From Betaproteobacteria bacterium RIFCSPLOWO2_02_FULL_67_26 (lineage in GTDB: Bacteria > Pseudomonadota > Gammaproteobacteria > Burkholderiales > SG8-41): a stretch of DNA of 40,329 nt. The DNA lies in the NCBI GenBank assembly GCA_001771935.1, contig MERD01000072.1, positions 21,851-62,179 of the forward strand, read 5' to 3'. Every line of letters starts with the position of its first letter. Position 1 is the stretch's first letter. Under the pieces are notes generated by a model. That model ran no database searches, had not been told where the DNA came from, and worked only from the letters and a program-made list of their open reading frames with translations. Shown here one piece after another: positions 24,421 through 33,656 of this stretch. The position numbers were made by a program, and so were the translations under genes.

Positions 24421-27400
24421 TGCTGCACGCGCTCCGCCTCGGGCACCGGCTTGTCGAACCGCGCCACGTTCGGATCGGCCCACGTGCCCGTCACGCTGTA
24501 CTCGTACGAGACCAGCTGATCGAGCGGGTCCTTCAGCACCTTCTGGGCCAGGAATGCGGCGACCCCGGCGATCGGGCCGCCGACGAGGGCGCCCGCGATG
24601 GACACGGTATCGCTCACGTGCGGCGTGATCCGCACCTTGAGCTGCTGCGTCTCGCGCGCGAGGTCCACCTCGCCTCTCATCGTGATGCGGGCGGGCGGCC
24701 CCTGGATGCGGAAGTTCTCGGTGCTCGCGATGCCGCGGCTGATCTTCACCGCGCCGACGATCTCGTCGAACAAGAAGCCCTCGCTGAAGACGTCACGGAA
24801 ATCGAGCGAGATGCGACGCGGCAGCGCCTGCAGGCTGAGGATGCCGAGCAGCTTGCCGATGCCCGGCTCGAGCTTGACGAACTGGCCCTTGGTGGCTTCC
24901 AGCACCAGGTTGCCGGTGAGCGTCGGGTAATCGAAGTCGTACGGCGCACCGCTCCAGGCCAGCGCGCCCTCCAGCTTGGAGGCGCCCCGCCGCACGCCCT
25001 CGGGATAGCCGAGCCGCGTGAGGAGCTTGCCGACGTCGGAAGCTTCCAGCCTCAGGTTGACCTGGGTGCGCGGCTGGGCAAGCTCGAGATGCCACGTCCC
25101 GTCCAGCGTGAACGTGCTCTCGGGATTGGCGATGCGCAGCTTCTCGATGCGCCAGTTGCGGCCCTCCGGCATGGCGCTCAGCTCGAGACGGCCGAGCTGC
25201 TTGCCCTTGTTGATGAATTGCTCGGCGACGACATCGAGGGCCGGCAGCTCCAGCGCCTTCGGCGAGCGCGCAGCGCCGTCGTCCGCCGCCTGCACGACGG
25301 CGGGAGCGGCGGCGGGGATGGTGAACGTCTTCATCCGTGCCACGAGCGTGCCGCGTCCCTGCGGCTGCCACGTCACGTTCCCGTCCAGTTCCTTGCCCGA
25401 AAGCGTGCCGCGCCACTGCCCGCCCTGGGCGGTCGCGTTCACCGCCAGATCGCTGAAGCGCCGGCGGAACACGTCCACCGTTCCGAGCTTGAGATCCACG
25501 CCCCCCCACTCGATGCGGGTATCGCCGGCAGACTGCCCGAGCACGGCCAGCCAGCGGTCAGCATCGAGCGCGGGCACCGTGCCGCTCGCCCATACGCCGG
25601 CGCGATCCGGATCCACCGCCGGGCCGCCGAATCGCACGGCGCCGCGCGTGATGACGGAGTGCTTGCCCTCGATGCGCCGCGTCAGGTTCATGCTGAGAAT
25701 ATCGCCGAAGGAAAAGCTCAACTGGTCCTGGCCGGGCGCCAGCAGCCGGCGCTCGAGCCGCAGCGGCATCGGTTCGGCGGCTGACTTTGCGAGCGGCGCG
25801 GGAAAATCGACCGCCAGCCCCTGAAGGTTCGATTCGACGACTACGTCCGCATCGCCCTTGCGCGCGTTGAGCACCGCGCTCCAATCGGTGGCGCCGCGCA
25901 GATGCTGCACCCACTGGGGGCCGGTGCGGCGCACGCTGTCCGTGTTCACGCGCCCCTGGATGTTGACGCGCACCGTTGAATCCCGCGTGGTCGCCGCCGC
26001 GATACTCACGGGCCCCCCGAGGAGGACGCCAGTGACGTTCTGCGCGCGAACCGAGTTGTCCGTGAACTCCACCCGCCCGCTCGCCTGCTCCACGGGAGGC
26101 ACGTCGGGCGCGACGACGAACGTGTTGTTGGCAAACTGGTAGGCACCCGAGACCCGCGCCGTGCCGGCCGCGCCCAGCGGCAGCGACAGATTGAGCGTGA
26201 GCCTGCCCGCGCCCTGCGACTGCCAGCCCTCGGTGAAATGGTCGATCATGCCCAATACGGGGCTTTTTTCCATGAAGATGAAAAACTCGCTGGTCGGGCC
26301 GTCCGCCTCGCCGCTGACGTTCAATACCCTGTCTTCGCGCAACAGGTCCGGGATCTCGACGTGCACCTTGGACAGGCGCGCGCCGAGGATCGTGCCTTCG
26401 CGCGCGTTCACGTCCAGGCGCTTGCCGCGGAACAGGACATCGCCGGCGAGGGTCTGGATGTCCGGCCACCCCTTTGCGTAATGCAGCGCTCCCCCCGTGA
26501 CCTTGGCCGCCACCTGGAACACCCCGCCTTTGCCGTCGGGGAATGGAAACTCGTCGAGGTTGCCCTTCAGGCGCAGCGACGCGTCGCTCGCCTGGCCGGC
26601 AAGGAAGGCGTTGTCCAGCCATTCGCGCGCGGTCCTGCCCAGCACGATCGGGACATAGCGGCTGATGTGGCGCGCGTCCGCCCGCGTCAGATTGGCGGTG
26701 AGATCGATGCTGCCGCGCTCGGAGCCGGCCGTGCGATAGTTGCCGAACACCGTTCCCGCGACGTGCGGATTGGAAAACGAGATCTGGTTGAGCCGCAGCT
26801 CGGTATCGCCGCCGTTGCGTGTCCAGGTGACTTGCGCCGTGAGCGCCTCGAACTCGAGGGGATCGCGGAACACCAGCGGCATCTCCACCAGCGCCTTGAG
26901 CGAGTTGAGCGACAGCGTCCCGCCGCGTTCGCTGCCCTCCGCCGTGCCGCTCACGCCGGTGAATCCCGGTATCCTGCCGGCGCCGACGAGCGAAAGGTTC
27001 TGGAAGCGGCCGCGCACGCTGTATTTCCGCGGCTCCCGCCACTCCCCGTCCCAGCGCACCACCAGGTCGTAGACGCTGCCCTTGGGCGAGAATGCCGCCA
27101 GCCGCTTGCGGGCCCCCTGCGCCAGCGGCAGGTGCTCGGCAAGCGCGGCGAGCGGCGCCAGCTCGAGCGCGTTGGCGCGCATCTCCCCGCGCGCCGGCAT
27201 GCGCGCGTCGCCGGCCGCCAGCCGCAGCAGGAAATCCGCCGGCGGCAGCGTCAGGCCGCCAGTGGTGGTCAGTCCCAGCCGCGAGGTGGTCACCTCGAAT
27301 CCCGTATCCGACTGCTTCCAGCCGATGCGTCCCGACAGCTCCGTGAGATCGAGCTGGGGCAGGTCCTGCGCGAGCCGCGTGAGCACGTTGGCAAGCCGCA

Positions 27401-28250
27401 CGTCGGCGATGAAATCGACCAGCCGGTCCTGGCTGAAGGTGAGCCAGGCGCGCAACGCCCCGGCGCCGCGGGGAAATTCGACCGGGAACGGAACCCAGGT
27501 GCGCCAGGCGGCAATGTCCGCGAAGTCGAGCTGCAGGTAGAGCCTGCCGTTCCAGGTTTCGAGCGCCGTGGTGGTCGTGCCCCGGAATTCCCCGCGCAAG
27601 TCCAGCGGCGCGGCGAGCGGGCGCGGCGGCACGGCCCGCAGCCCGAATCGATGCCGGTCACCGCGGGCATAGAGCTGAAGGAACACGCTCTTCAACTCGA
27701 GCGGCGGCGCGGCGCGGCGCTCGTCGTTCCACACGACGGTGGCATCGTGCACTTCGATGTCACGCTGCCGAAGCAGCCAGTCGGCGAAGCCGCCACCGTC
27801 CACCGTGCCGGTCAGCGCGATGCCGGCGACCGAGACCACCCCCCTGGCGTCGCGCCGGATGTTGAGCGTGGGGCTGTAAATGTCGAGCGCATGGAAGCGC
27901 AGCTCGAGCGTCGCCAGCGACAGCCACGACAGCGTGTTGTCCACGCGCGAGAGCTCGAGCGCCGGCCGGCCCGCTCCGTCGAACACCGTGACCTGCTCGA
28001 GCTTCAGCTGCGGGCGCAGCCCGTCCCAGTTGGCGTGTATCGTCCCGATCGCGACCTTTTGCCCCGACTTCTCGCTCACCAGGCGGGCAATGTCCTCGCG
28101 GTAGCGCTCGATGTTGGGCAAGACCCAGTAGCGCAGGGCGATGACGGTCGCGGCAAACGCAAATCCCGCCGCCAGCACGCTCCAGGTGAGGATGCGGTAG
28201 GCCCAGAGCGAGCTGATTCCCACCCACCTGAGCTGGTTCCGAAGCGCCAC
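24417..28250 (-). CDS. yhdP: YhdP family AsmA-like envelope protein
   Basis: Very long inner-membrane-anchored protein of about 1277 residues. One N-terminal helix (WAYRILTWSVLAAGFAFAAT region) is followed by LRYWVLPNIERYREDIARLV, the YhdP N-terminal signature, and then a long beta-rich periplasmic body (DUF3971 and AsmA-like repeats) ending in FSEGFLFDEIVGAVKISRG and VSDTVSIAGALVGGPIAGVA. YhdP, TamB and YdbH are bridge-like proteins that move phospholipids between membranes. The start is uncertain: GTG at 28250 (VALRNQLRW) has AGG nearby and fits the family, while ATG at 28337 would add 29 residues overlapping glnE. The 3' end overlaps the small exported-protein gene. Confidence 0.93.
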   Translation of the reverse strand: MALRNQLRWVGISSLWAYRILTWSVLAAGFAFAATVIALRYWVLPNIERYREDIARLVSEKSGQKVAIGTIHANWDGLRPQLKLEQVTVFDGAGRPALELSRVDNTLSWLSLATLELRFHALDIYSPTLNIRRDARGVVSVAGIALTGTVDGGGFADWLLRQRDIEVHDATVVWNDERRAAPPLELKSVFLQLYARGDRHRFGLRAVPPRPLAAPLDLRGEFRGTTTTALETWNGRLYLQLDFADIAAWRTWVPFPVEFPRGAGALRAWLTFSQDRLVDFIADVRLANVLTRLAQDLPQLDLTELSGRIGWKQSDTGFEVTTSRLGLTTTGGLTLPPADFLLRLAAGDARMPARGEMRANALELAPLAALAEHLPLAQGARKRLAAFSPKGSVYDLVVRWDGEWREPRKYSVRGRFQNLSLVGAGRIPGFTGVSGTAEGSERGGTLSLNSLKALVEMPLVFRDPLEFEALTAQVTWTRNGGDTELRLNQISFSNPHVAGTVFGNYRTAGSERGSIDLTANLTRADARHISRYVPIVLGRTAREWLDNAFLAGQASDASLRLKGNLDEFPFPDGKGGVFQVAAKVTGGALHYAKGWPDIQTLAGDVLFRGKRLDVNAREGTILGARLSKVHVEIPDLLREDRVLNVSGEADGPTSEFFIFMEKSPVLGMIDHFTEGWQSQGAGRLTLNLSLPLGAAGTARVSGAYQFANNTFVVAPDVPPVEQASGRVEFTDNSVRAQNVTGVLLGGPVSIAAATTRDSTVRVNIQGRVNTDSVRRTGPQWVQHLRGATDWSAVLNARKGDADVVVESNLQGLAVDFPAPLAKSAAEPMPLRLERRLLAPGQDQLSFSFGDILSMNLTRRIEGKHSVITRGAVRFGGPAVDPDRAGVWASGTVPALDADRWLAVLGQSAGDTRIEWGGVDLKLGTVDVFRRRFSDLAVNATAQGGQWRGTLSGKELDGNVTWQPQGRGTLVARMKTFTIPAAAPAVVQAADDGAARSPKALELPALDVVAEQFINKGKQLGRLELSAMPEGRNWRIEKLRIANPESTFTLDGTWHLELAQPRTQVNLRLEASDVGKLLTRLGYPEGVRRGASKLEGALAWSGAPYDFDYPTLTGNLVLEATKGQFVKLEPGIGKLLGILSLQALPRRISLDFRDVFSEGFLFDEIVGAVKISRGIASTENFRIQGPPARITMRGEVDLARETQQLKVRITPHVSDTVSIAGALVGGPIAGVAAFLAQKVLKDPLDQLVSYEYSVTGTWADPNVARFDKPVPEAERVQQ

Positions 28251-28312
28251 GTTTTGCCTGGGTCCCGAAAAAATGCGATATTGAGTCAAAGGCTTACGTA
28301 TTTTACCTGCAA

Positions 28313-31012
28313 TTGGCCACGGATACGCATAACGCAAGCGCCGGGCGCTCCGCCAACGCGCTCATCACGCGCGCCGCGCGCTTGAGCCACTACGCGCGGC
28401 GGCTCATCGACGCCGCGGCGCCCAATGAATTGGATGTCGAGGTCGGAATTCCGTTCAGCGCCGATGAAATGCGCGCGGCGCTGGCCGCCGGGCCCGAAGG
28501 TGACGTCGATCTTGCGCGCGCGCTGCGCGCGCTGCGCCAGCGGGTGATGCTGCGCGTAATCGCCCGCGACCTGGGGGGACTCGCGACGCTGGACGAGGTC
28601 GTGGCGAGCACCACTGCGCTCGCAGAGATCGCCGTGGCCCATGCCGTTGCGCGGCTCGACGAACGGCTCGCCGCGCGCCACGGCCGGCCGGTGGGTGTAG
28701 CGAGCGGAAGCGAGCAGCAATTGCACGTCATCGGCATGGGCAAGCTGGGCGGCGCGGAACTCAACGTCTCATCCGATATCGACCTCGTGTTCGCGTATCC
28801 GGAGGAAGGCGAAACGAGGGGCCCGCGCGCCATCAGCAATCACGAGTACTTCACCCTGCTCGGGCGGCAGCTCATCGCCGCGCTGTCCGAAATCACCGCG
28901 GACGGTCACGTGTTCCGCGTGGACATGCGCCTGCGGCCGTACGGCGACGGCGGCCCGCTCGTCGCCAGCTTCGAGGCGCTGGAAAACTACTTCATCACCC
29001 AGGGCCGTGAATGGGAGCGCTACGCCTGGATCAAGGCCAGGGCGGTCAGCGGCGACCGCGGCGCCGAGCTGATGGAGATCGTGCGCCCGTTCGTCTACCG
29101 CCGTCACCTCGACTACAACGCGATCGCGGAGCTGCGCGACCTCCACCGCCAGATCCGGCGCGAGGTGGAGAGCCGCGACCTGCGCGAGAACATCAAGCTC
29201 GGACCTGGCGGCATACGCGAGATCGAGTTCATCGCGCAATGCTTCCAGCTGATCCGGGGCGGCCGCGATCCGGAGCTGAGGCGGCAGCCGACGCTCGGCG
29301 TGCTGCCGCTGCTCGAGAGCCGCAACCTGCTGCCCGCGGCTGCGGTGGACGAGCTCACGGCCGCCTACCGCTTCCTGCGCAACCTCGAGCACCGCCTGCA
29401 GTACCTCGACGACCAGCAGACGCACGTGCCGCCTCAGTCCGACGCCGACCGCGCGCTCATCGCTGAAACCATGGGCTTCGGCGACTACGCCGCGCTGTGC
29501 ACCGCGCTCGAGCGCCACCGTGCCCGCGTCGCGCGGCATTTCGGGGATATTTTCGCCGCCTCACGCGAGGGCGAGCACGCGCTCGCGCACCTGTGGCAGG
29601 ACGCCCCGGACCCCGAAAAGTCGATCGGTGCCCTCGCGGCGCTCGGATTTCGCGATCCGCGGGGAATCGAGCAGCGGCTGAAGGGCCTGCGCTCCGGCAG
29701 CCGCTACCGCGAGATGCCCGCGGCGAGCCAGGCGCGTTTCGACCGGCTGGTGCCGCTGGCCGTCGAGGCCGCTGCGGCGGGCAGCGGCCCGGACGCGACG
29801 CTCGAACGGCTGCTGGCGCTGCTTGAGAGCATCGCCCGCCGCGGGTCCTATCTCGCGCTGCTCACGGAATACCCGCAGGCGCTCTCCCGGCTGGCCGCGA
29901 TGATGGGCGCGAGCCCGTGGGTCGCCCAGTACCTGACCGGCCGCCCCATCCTGCTCGACGAGCTGCTCGATACCCGCGCGCTTTACGCGGCGCCGCATTG
30001 GCCCGCCGCCGCGCGGCAGTTGCGCGACCAGATGAACGACGCCGCCGGCGATACCGAAAGGCAGATGGACATCCTGCGGCATTTCAAGCATGCGCACACG
30101 ATCCGCCTCATCGCGCAGGACCTCTCGGGCGAGCTACCGCTCGAGACGCTGAGCGATCATCTGAGCGACCTGGCGTGCGTCGTGCTGGAAGAGGTGCTGC
30201 GGGCCACCTGGAAGCACCGGCACGCGCACCGCGAGGCGCCCCGCTTCGCCGTGATCGGCTACGGCAAGCTGGGCGGCAAGGAGCTCGGCTATGCCTCCGA
30301 TCTCGACATCGTCTTTCTCTACGACGACCCCGCGCCGGAAGCCGCGGAGGCTTACGCGCGCTACGCGCAGCGCATCAACAACTGGCTGACCAGCATCACG
30401 CCGGCGGGCGTGCTCTACGAGTCCGACCTGCGACTGCGTCCCGACGGCGCGGGCGGGCTGCTGGTGAGCCCCCTCGCGAGCTTCCGCGAATACCAGGCAC
30501 GGCACGCCTGGGGTTGGGAGCACCAGGCCCTGACCCGGGCGCGCTTCGTCGCGGGAGACCGGGACATCGGCGCCGAGTTCGAGGCGCTGCGCGTCGCGAC
30601 CCTGCGGCAACAGCGCGACCTCGACCGGCTCCGCCAGGATGTCGCGGCGATGCGCCGCAAGCTCCTGGAGGCGCACCCCAACCGCACGCCGCTGTTCGAC
30701 CTCAAGCACGATCGCGGCGGGCTGATAGACGTCGAATTCGTGGTGCAGTACCTGGTGCTCGGGCACTCACACCAGCACGCCGCCCTGACCGGAAACATCG
30801 GCAATCTCGCCCTGCTCAAGCTGGCCGCGCGCCTCGGGCTCGTCGCCGGGGCTCGAGCGCGGGCGGCGCACGACGCCTACCGGCGCTTCCGCCAGTTGCA
30901 GCACAGCCTGCGGTTGCAGGGGGAACAATACGCCCGCATCGACCCCGGCATCGTCGCCGAATCGCGGCAGGCGGTGGTCGAGCTATGGAAAGCGGTGATG
31001 GGTGAAGGGTGA
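28313..31012 (+). CDS. glnE: Bifunctional glutamine synthetase adenylyltransferase/deadenylase
   Basis: Adds AMP to, and removes it from, glutamine synthetase in response to PII proteins and glutamine. It has 899 residues. Both nucleotidyltransferase domains are intact: GMGKLGGAELNVSSDIDLVF (about 139) in the deadenylase half and GYGKLGGKELGYASDLDIVF (about 648) in the adenylylase half. Each is followed by its own RLRP block (DMRLRPYGDGG, DLRLRPDGAGG), with GPGGIREIEFIAQ and RGGLIDVEFVVQ. The start is TTG at 28313; no in-frame ATG occurs near. It is divergent from yhdP with overlapping 5' ends. Its last codons form a TGA heptamer array. Confidence 0.96.
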   Translation: MATDTHNASAGRSANALITRAARLSHYARRLIDAAAPNELDVEVGIPFSADEMRAALAAGPEGDVDLARALRALRQRVMLRVIARDLGGLATLDEVVASTTALAEIAVAHAVARLDERLAARHGRPVGVASGSEQQLHVIGMGKLGGAELNVSSDIDLVFAYPEEGETRGPRAISNHEYFTLLGRQLIAALSEITADGHVFRVDMRLRPYGDGGPLVASFEALENYFITQGREWERYAWIKARAVSGDRGAELMEIVRPFVYRRHLDYNAIAELRDLHRQIRREVESRDLRENIKLGPGGIREIEFIAQCFQLIRGGRDPELRRQPTLGVLPLLESRNLLPAAAVDELTAAYRFLRNLEHRLQYLDDQQTHVPPQSDADRALIAETMGFGDYAALCTALERHRARVARHFGDIFAASREGEHALAHLWQDAPDPEKSIGALAALGFRDPRGIEQRLKGLRSGSRYREMPAASQARFDRLVPLAVEAAAAGSGPDATLERLLALLESIARRGSYLALLTEYPQALSRLAAMMGASPWVAQYLTGRPILLDELLDTRALYAAPHWPAAARQLRDQMNDAAGDTERQMDILRHFKHAHTIRLIAQDLSGELPLETLSDHLSDLACVVLEEVLRATWKHRHAHREAPRFAVIGYGKLGGKELGYASDLDIVFLYDDPAPEAAEAYARYAQRINNWLTSITPAGVLYESDLRLRPDGAGGLLVSPLASFREYQARHAWGWEHQALTRARFVAGDRDIGAEFEALRVATLRQQRDLDRLRQDVAAMRRKLLEAHPNRTPLFDLKHDRGGLIDVEFVVQYLVLGHSHQHAALTGNIGNLALLKLAARLGLVAGARARAAHDAYRRFRQLQHSLRLQGEQYARIDPGIVAESRQAVVELWKAVMGEG

Positions 31013-31014
31013 AC
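30994..31014 (+). repeat. GGTGANN heptamer array forming the glnE stop
   Basis: GGTGATG, GGTGAAG and GGTGAAC, the last containing the glnE stop codon. TGA occurs at 30996, 31003 and 31010, one in each plus-strand frame. It abuts the end of the convergent cyclase gene, whose own strand reads GTGATGA there. Confidence 0.8.
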
Positions 31015-31020
31015 CACTCA

Positions 31021-32334
31021 TCACGCATTTCCGACGGCAGCGCTCTGGGCAATGCGCCCGATCAGGCGATAGGCCGCGATCTCGCCCTTGCCCTTGACGT
31101 TGAGCGTCTGCGGGCCTTCGAATTGGAAATCGTCGCGCACGCGCCGGTAGGTCGTGGCATCCACCAGTATCGTGCCCGCGCCGGCCTCCGATGTCACCCG
31201 GCTCGCGATGTTCACGGTGTCGCCCCACAGGTCATAGATGAACTTCTTCATCCCGATGACCCCCGCCACCACCGGCCCGGTGCCGATGCCGACGTGGATC
31301 TGCAGGCGGGATTTCCTGGCGCCCGACAACGTGCTCATGTAATCGCGCATGTCGAGCGCGAGTTCGCAGATCGCCATGCTGTAGTCAGGGGCCGCCGCGC
31401 GATGCGCCTCGCGCAGATGGTGCACGTCCAGCCCGCCCGCGACCATGTAGGCATCGCCGATGGTCTTGATTTTCTCCAGCCCGTGCTTCTCCGCGAGCTG
31501 GTCGAAATGCGAGAACACCTCGTTCAGCAGCGTCACCATGAATTTCGGCGGCATCTCCTCCGACAGCCGCGTGAAATTGATGATGTCGGCGAACATCACC
31601 GTGACGTCGGCGAAACCGTCGGCGATGGTCGACTGGTCGATCTTGAGGCGCTCGGCGATCGGGCCCGGCAGGATGTTGAGCAGCAGCCGCTCCGACTTCT
31701 CCTGCTCCGCCATGAGCAGCTTGTGCTGCTTGTCGAGGTTTGCCTGCAGCTTGTCGCGCTGCCGGACAAAATAGCTGATCAGCAGATAGACGATGGTGGA
31801 CATCGCGGCAAAGTTGAGCGCGAAGAACACCGCGATCGTCTGCATGTTGACGCCCTGCGACATGCCTTCCCCGAGGTAATAGTCGAAGAAGCCGGAGACC
31901 GCGGTCATGACGATGTACGCGAAAAACCACGGCATGGATTCGCGCGGGCCCTGGAAGATCATCACGCCCACCGGGGCGAGCAGCGCCCACAGCATCACGC
32001 CGGAGGAGCTGACGTAGCTGCCGATGCTCCACTGCATGATGAACGGGACGAACAGGAACAGGCTGGTCTGGATGAAGCGGAACAGCACGAAGTTGCGGTT
32101 CCACAGATAGTACACCAGGGAGCCCGCCGAGACCGCCAGGTAGGTGAGCGGCACCGTGGCGGAGAACTTGATGCCCATGGCCCAGTAGATCGCGAGCCAC
32201 AGCATCGCGGCGAAGCCCATCAGCCCGCAGGCGAATATCGCCAGCGTCTTGTTGAGCCGCTCCTGCTCGCTGTCTTCGCTGGTGATGACGCGCTGGCCCA
32301 GTTGCTGCAGCCAGGTCCCCAGATCACGCGCCAT
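31021..32334 (-). CDS. Membrane adenylate cyclase, class III
   Basis: 437 residues. Six membrane helices (about 32-190) form the N-terminal half, then a coiled-coil signalling helix (DKQHKLLMAEQEKSERLLLN) with ILPGPIAERLK leads into the class III catalytic domain. Metal-binding Asp residues are in VMFADIINFT and IGDAYM; the Lys of EKIKTIGD and the Asp of FIYDLWGDTVN are the pair that selects ATP over GTP; HVGIGTGPVVAGVIG and NIASRV carry the transition-state residues. It is therefore predicted to make cAMP. ATG at 32334 has AGGGGG upstream; an earlier in-frame ATG adds 46 unlikely residues. The 5' leader holds a perfect palindrome. Confidence 0.94.
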   Translation of the reverse strand: MARDLGTWLQQLGQRVITSEDSEQERLNKTLAIFACGLMGFAAMLWLAIYWAMGIKFSATVPLTYLAVSAGSLVYYLWNRNFVLFRFIQTSLFLFVPFIMQWSIGSYVSSSGVMLWALLAPVGVMIFQGPRESMPWFFAYIVMTAVSGFFDYYLGEGMSQGVNMQTIAVFFALNFAAMSTIVYLLISYFVRQRDKLQANLDKQHKLLMAEQEKSERLLLNILPGPIAERLKIDQSTIADGFADVTVMFADIINFTRLSEEMPPKFMVTLLNEVFSHFDQLAEKHGLEKIKTIGDAYMVAGGLDVHHLREAHRAAAPDYSMAICELALDMRDYMSTLSGARKSRLQIHVGIGTGPVVAGVIGMKKFIYDLWGDTVNIASRVTSEAGAGTILVDATTYRRVRDDFQFEGPQTLNVKGKGEIAAYRLIGRIAQSAAVGNA

Positions 32335-32351
32335 GAATTCCCCCTGGAATA

Positions 32352-32371
32352 CCGCAGCCGCGCGGCTGCGG
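32352..32371. promoter_or_regulatory. 20-base perfect palindrome in the cyclase leader
   Basis: CCGCAGCCGC followed directly by its complement GCGGCTGCGG. It lies 18 bases before the cyclase ATG, just upstream of the Shine-Dalgarno sequence. As RNA it can form an 8-bp stem with a GCGC loop; as DNA it could be an operator. Confidence 0.6.
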
Positions 32372-32396
32372 AATCTATGATCGGCAAACGGTGCAA

Positions 32397-32402
32397 TTCT
32401 AC
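32397..32402 (-). promoter_or_regulatory. Likely -10 element of the adenylate cyclase gene
   Basis: TAGAAT on the minus strand, giving a leader of roughly 55 bases that contains the palindrome and AGGGGG. This leader contrasts with the leaderless layout of TAGAAT genes elsewhere in the window. Confidence 0.45.
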
Positions 32403-32478
32403 TGGTCTGGCGGCCGGACGACCAGAGAGGATTTCGGCCGACGCGCCCCCGGCAGCCGCCTGATTGGCACAAAGAGTT

Positions 32479-32494
32479 GGAACGGCACTAGAAT
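32479..32494 (+). promoter_or_regulatory. Promoter element of ilvE sharing 16 bases with aat
   Basis: GGAACGGCACTAGAAT is identical to 1612-1627 before aat and ends in the -10 TAGAAT. Here 24 bases and a GGAG Shine-Dalgarno separate it from ATG, so ilvE has a normal leader. Confidence 0.55.
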
Positions 32495-32518
32495 AGCGGC
32501 TTTCGACGGAGCAACCGC

Positions 32519-33448
32519 ATGGCGTCAATGGCTGATCGCGACGGGCACATCTGGTACGACGGCAAGCTCGTGCCCTGGCGCAGCGCGACCACCCACGTGC
32601 TCACCCACACCCTGCACTACGGCATGGGGGTGTTCGAGGGCGTCCGCGCCTACAAGACGGCGAACGGCACGGCGATCTTCCGGCTGCGCGAGCACACCGA
32701 GCGCCTGTTCCGCTCCGCGCACATCAACGGCATGAAAATACCCTACGACAAGCCGACGCTCATCGAAGCCCAGAAGGAAGTGGTCCGCGCGAACAAGCTC
32801 GACGCGTGCTACATCCGCCCGATCGCGTTCTACGGCTCGGAGGCGATGGGCATTTCCGCCAAGGGCGTGACCGTGCACGTGGCGATCGCAGCGTGGCCGT
32901 GGGGGGCCTATCTCGGGGCGGAGGCGCTCGAACGCGGCATCCGCGTCAAGACGTCCTCTTTCGCGCGGCATCACGTCAACATCACCATGTGCCGCGCGAA
33001 GTCCGTCGGCACCTACATGAATTCCATCCTCGCGCACCAGGAGGCGGCGGAGAACGGTTACGACGAGGCGCTGCTGCTCGACGTGGACGGGTTCGTGGCC
33101 GAAGGCTCCGGCGAGAACATCTTCATCGTGCGCAACGGCACGCTCTACGAGCCGGAACTCACCACCTCGCTGGAGGGCATCACGCGCGACGCGATCATCC
33201 GGATCGCGCAGGATTCCGGCCTGCCCTTCGTCGCGAAGCGCATCACCCGCGACGAGGTCTATTGCGCGGACGAGGCGTTTTTCACGGGTACCGCGGCCGA
33301 AGTGACGCCGATCCGCGAGCTCGACAACCGGGTGATCGGCAGCGGCAAGCGCGGGCCGGTCACGGAGCGGCTGCAGAAGACGTTCTTCGACTGCGTCACG
33401 GGCAAGTCGGACCAGTACCGCGACTGGCTGACGCCGGTGGCGGGGTAA
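32519..33448 (+). CDS. ilvE: Branched-chain amino-acid aminotransferase
   Basis: PLP enzyme for the last step of valine, leucine and isoleucine synthesis. It has 309 residues. Fold-type IV signatures are present: DGKLVPWRSATTHVLTHTLHYG, FEGVRAY, FRLREHTERLFRSA, the Schiff-base lysine in CRAKSVGTYMNSILA, ALLLDVDGFVAEGSGENIF, TTSLEGITRDAIIRIA and EAFFTGTAAEVTPIRE. GGAG seven bases before ATG supports the start. It runs directly into the small zinc-finger gene with one base between them. Confidence 0.96.
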   Translation: MASMADRDGHIWYDGKLVPWRSATTHVLTHTLHYGMGVFEGVRAYKTANGTAIFRLREHTERLFRSAHINGMKIPYDKPTLIEAQKEVVRANKLDACYIRPIAFYGSEAMGISAKGVTVHVAIAAWPWGAYLGAEALERGIRVKTSSFARHHVNITMCRAKSVGTYMNSILAHQEAAENGYDEALLLDVDGFVAEGSGENIFIVRNGTLYEPELTTSLEGITRDAIIRIAQDSGLPFVAKRITRDEVYCADEAFFTGTAAEVTPIRELDNRVIGSGKRGPVTERLQKTFFDCVTGKSDQYRDWLTPVAG

Positions 33449-33449
33449 T

Positions 33450-33650
33450 ATGCCTGAGCGGACGGAAAACAAGGCGCGCCACATCGAAGTCACGGCGGCG
33501 GACCTGCCCCTGCACTGCCCCATGCCGTCCATGATGCTGTGGAACGCCCACCCGCGCGTGTTCCTGCCGATCGAGCAGACCGGCGAATCGCTTTGCCCGT
33601 ATTGCGGCACGAAGTACACGCTCAAAGGCGGCGCCAGGGCGGGACACTAG
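33450..33650 (+). CDS. CHCC-type zinc-finger protein
   Basis: 66 residues. It has the NDUFS6-like small zinc-finger layout: TAADLPLHCPMP, then WNAHPRVFLPIE and LCPYCGTKYTLKGG, with ligands Cys, His and the CPYC pair. Such proteins commonly follow ilvE and precede waaF in Betaproteobacteria. The role is unproven; the mitochondrial relative is an accessory part of complex I. It starts one base after ilvE and is certainly co-transcribed with it. Confidence 0.9.
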   Translation: MPERTENKARHIEVTAADLPLHCPMPSMMLWNAHPRVFLPIEQTGESLCPYCGTKYTLKGGARAGH

Positions 33651-33656
33651 TCCCGC

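Noticed and set aside
26238-28385. A 715-codon open frame on the plus strand opposite yhdP
   Set aside because: It has arginine-rich low-complexity sequence without any family pattern, and the minus strand carries a clear YhdP. Long antisense frames are expected in high-GC DNA.
32464-32480. Sigma-54 promoter before ilvE (TTGGCAC ... TTGG)
   Set aside because: The spacing between the GG and the expected GC is one base off and the GC itself is GG. The TAGAAT -10 explains the gene better.
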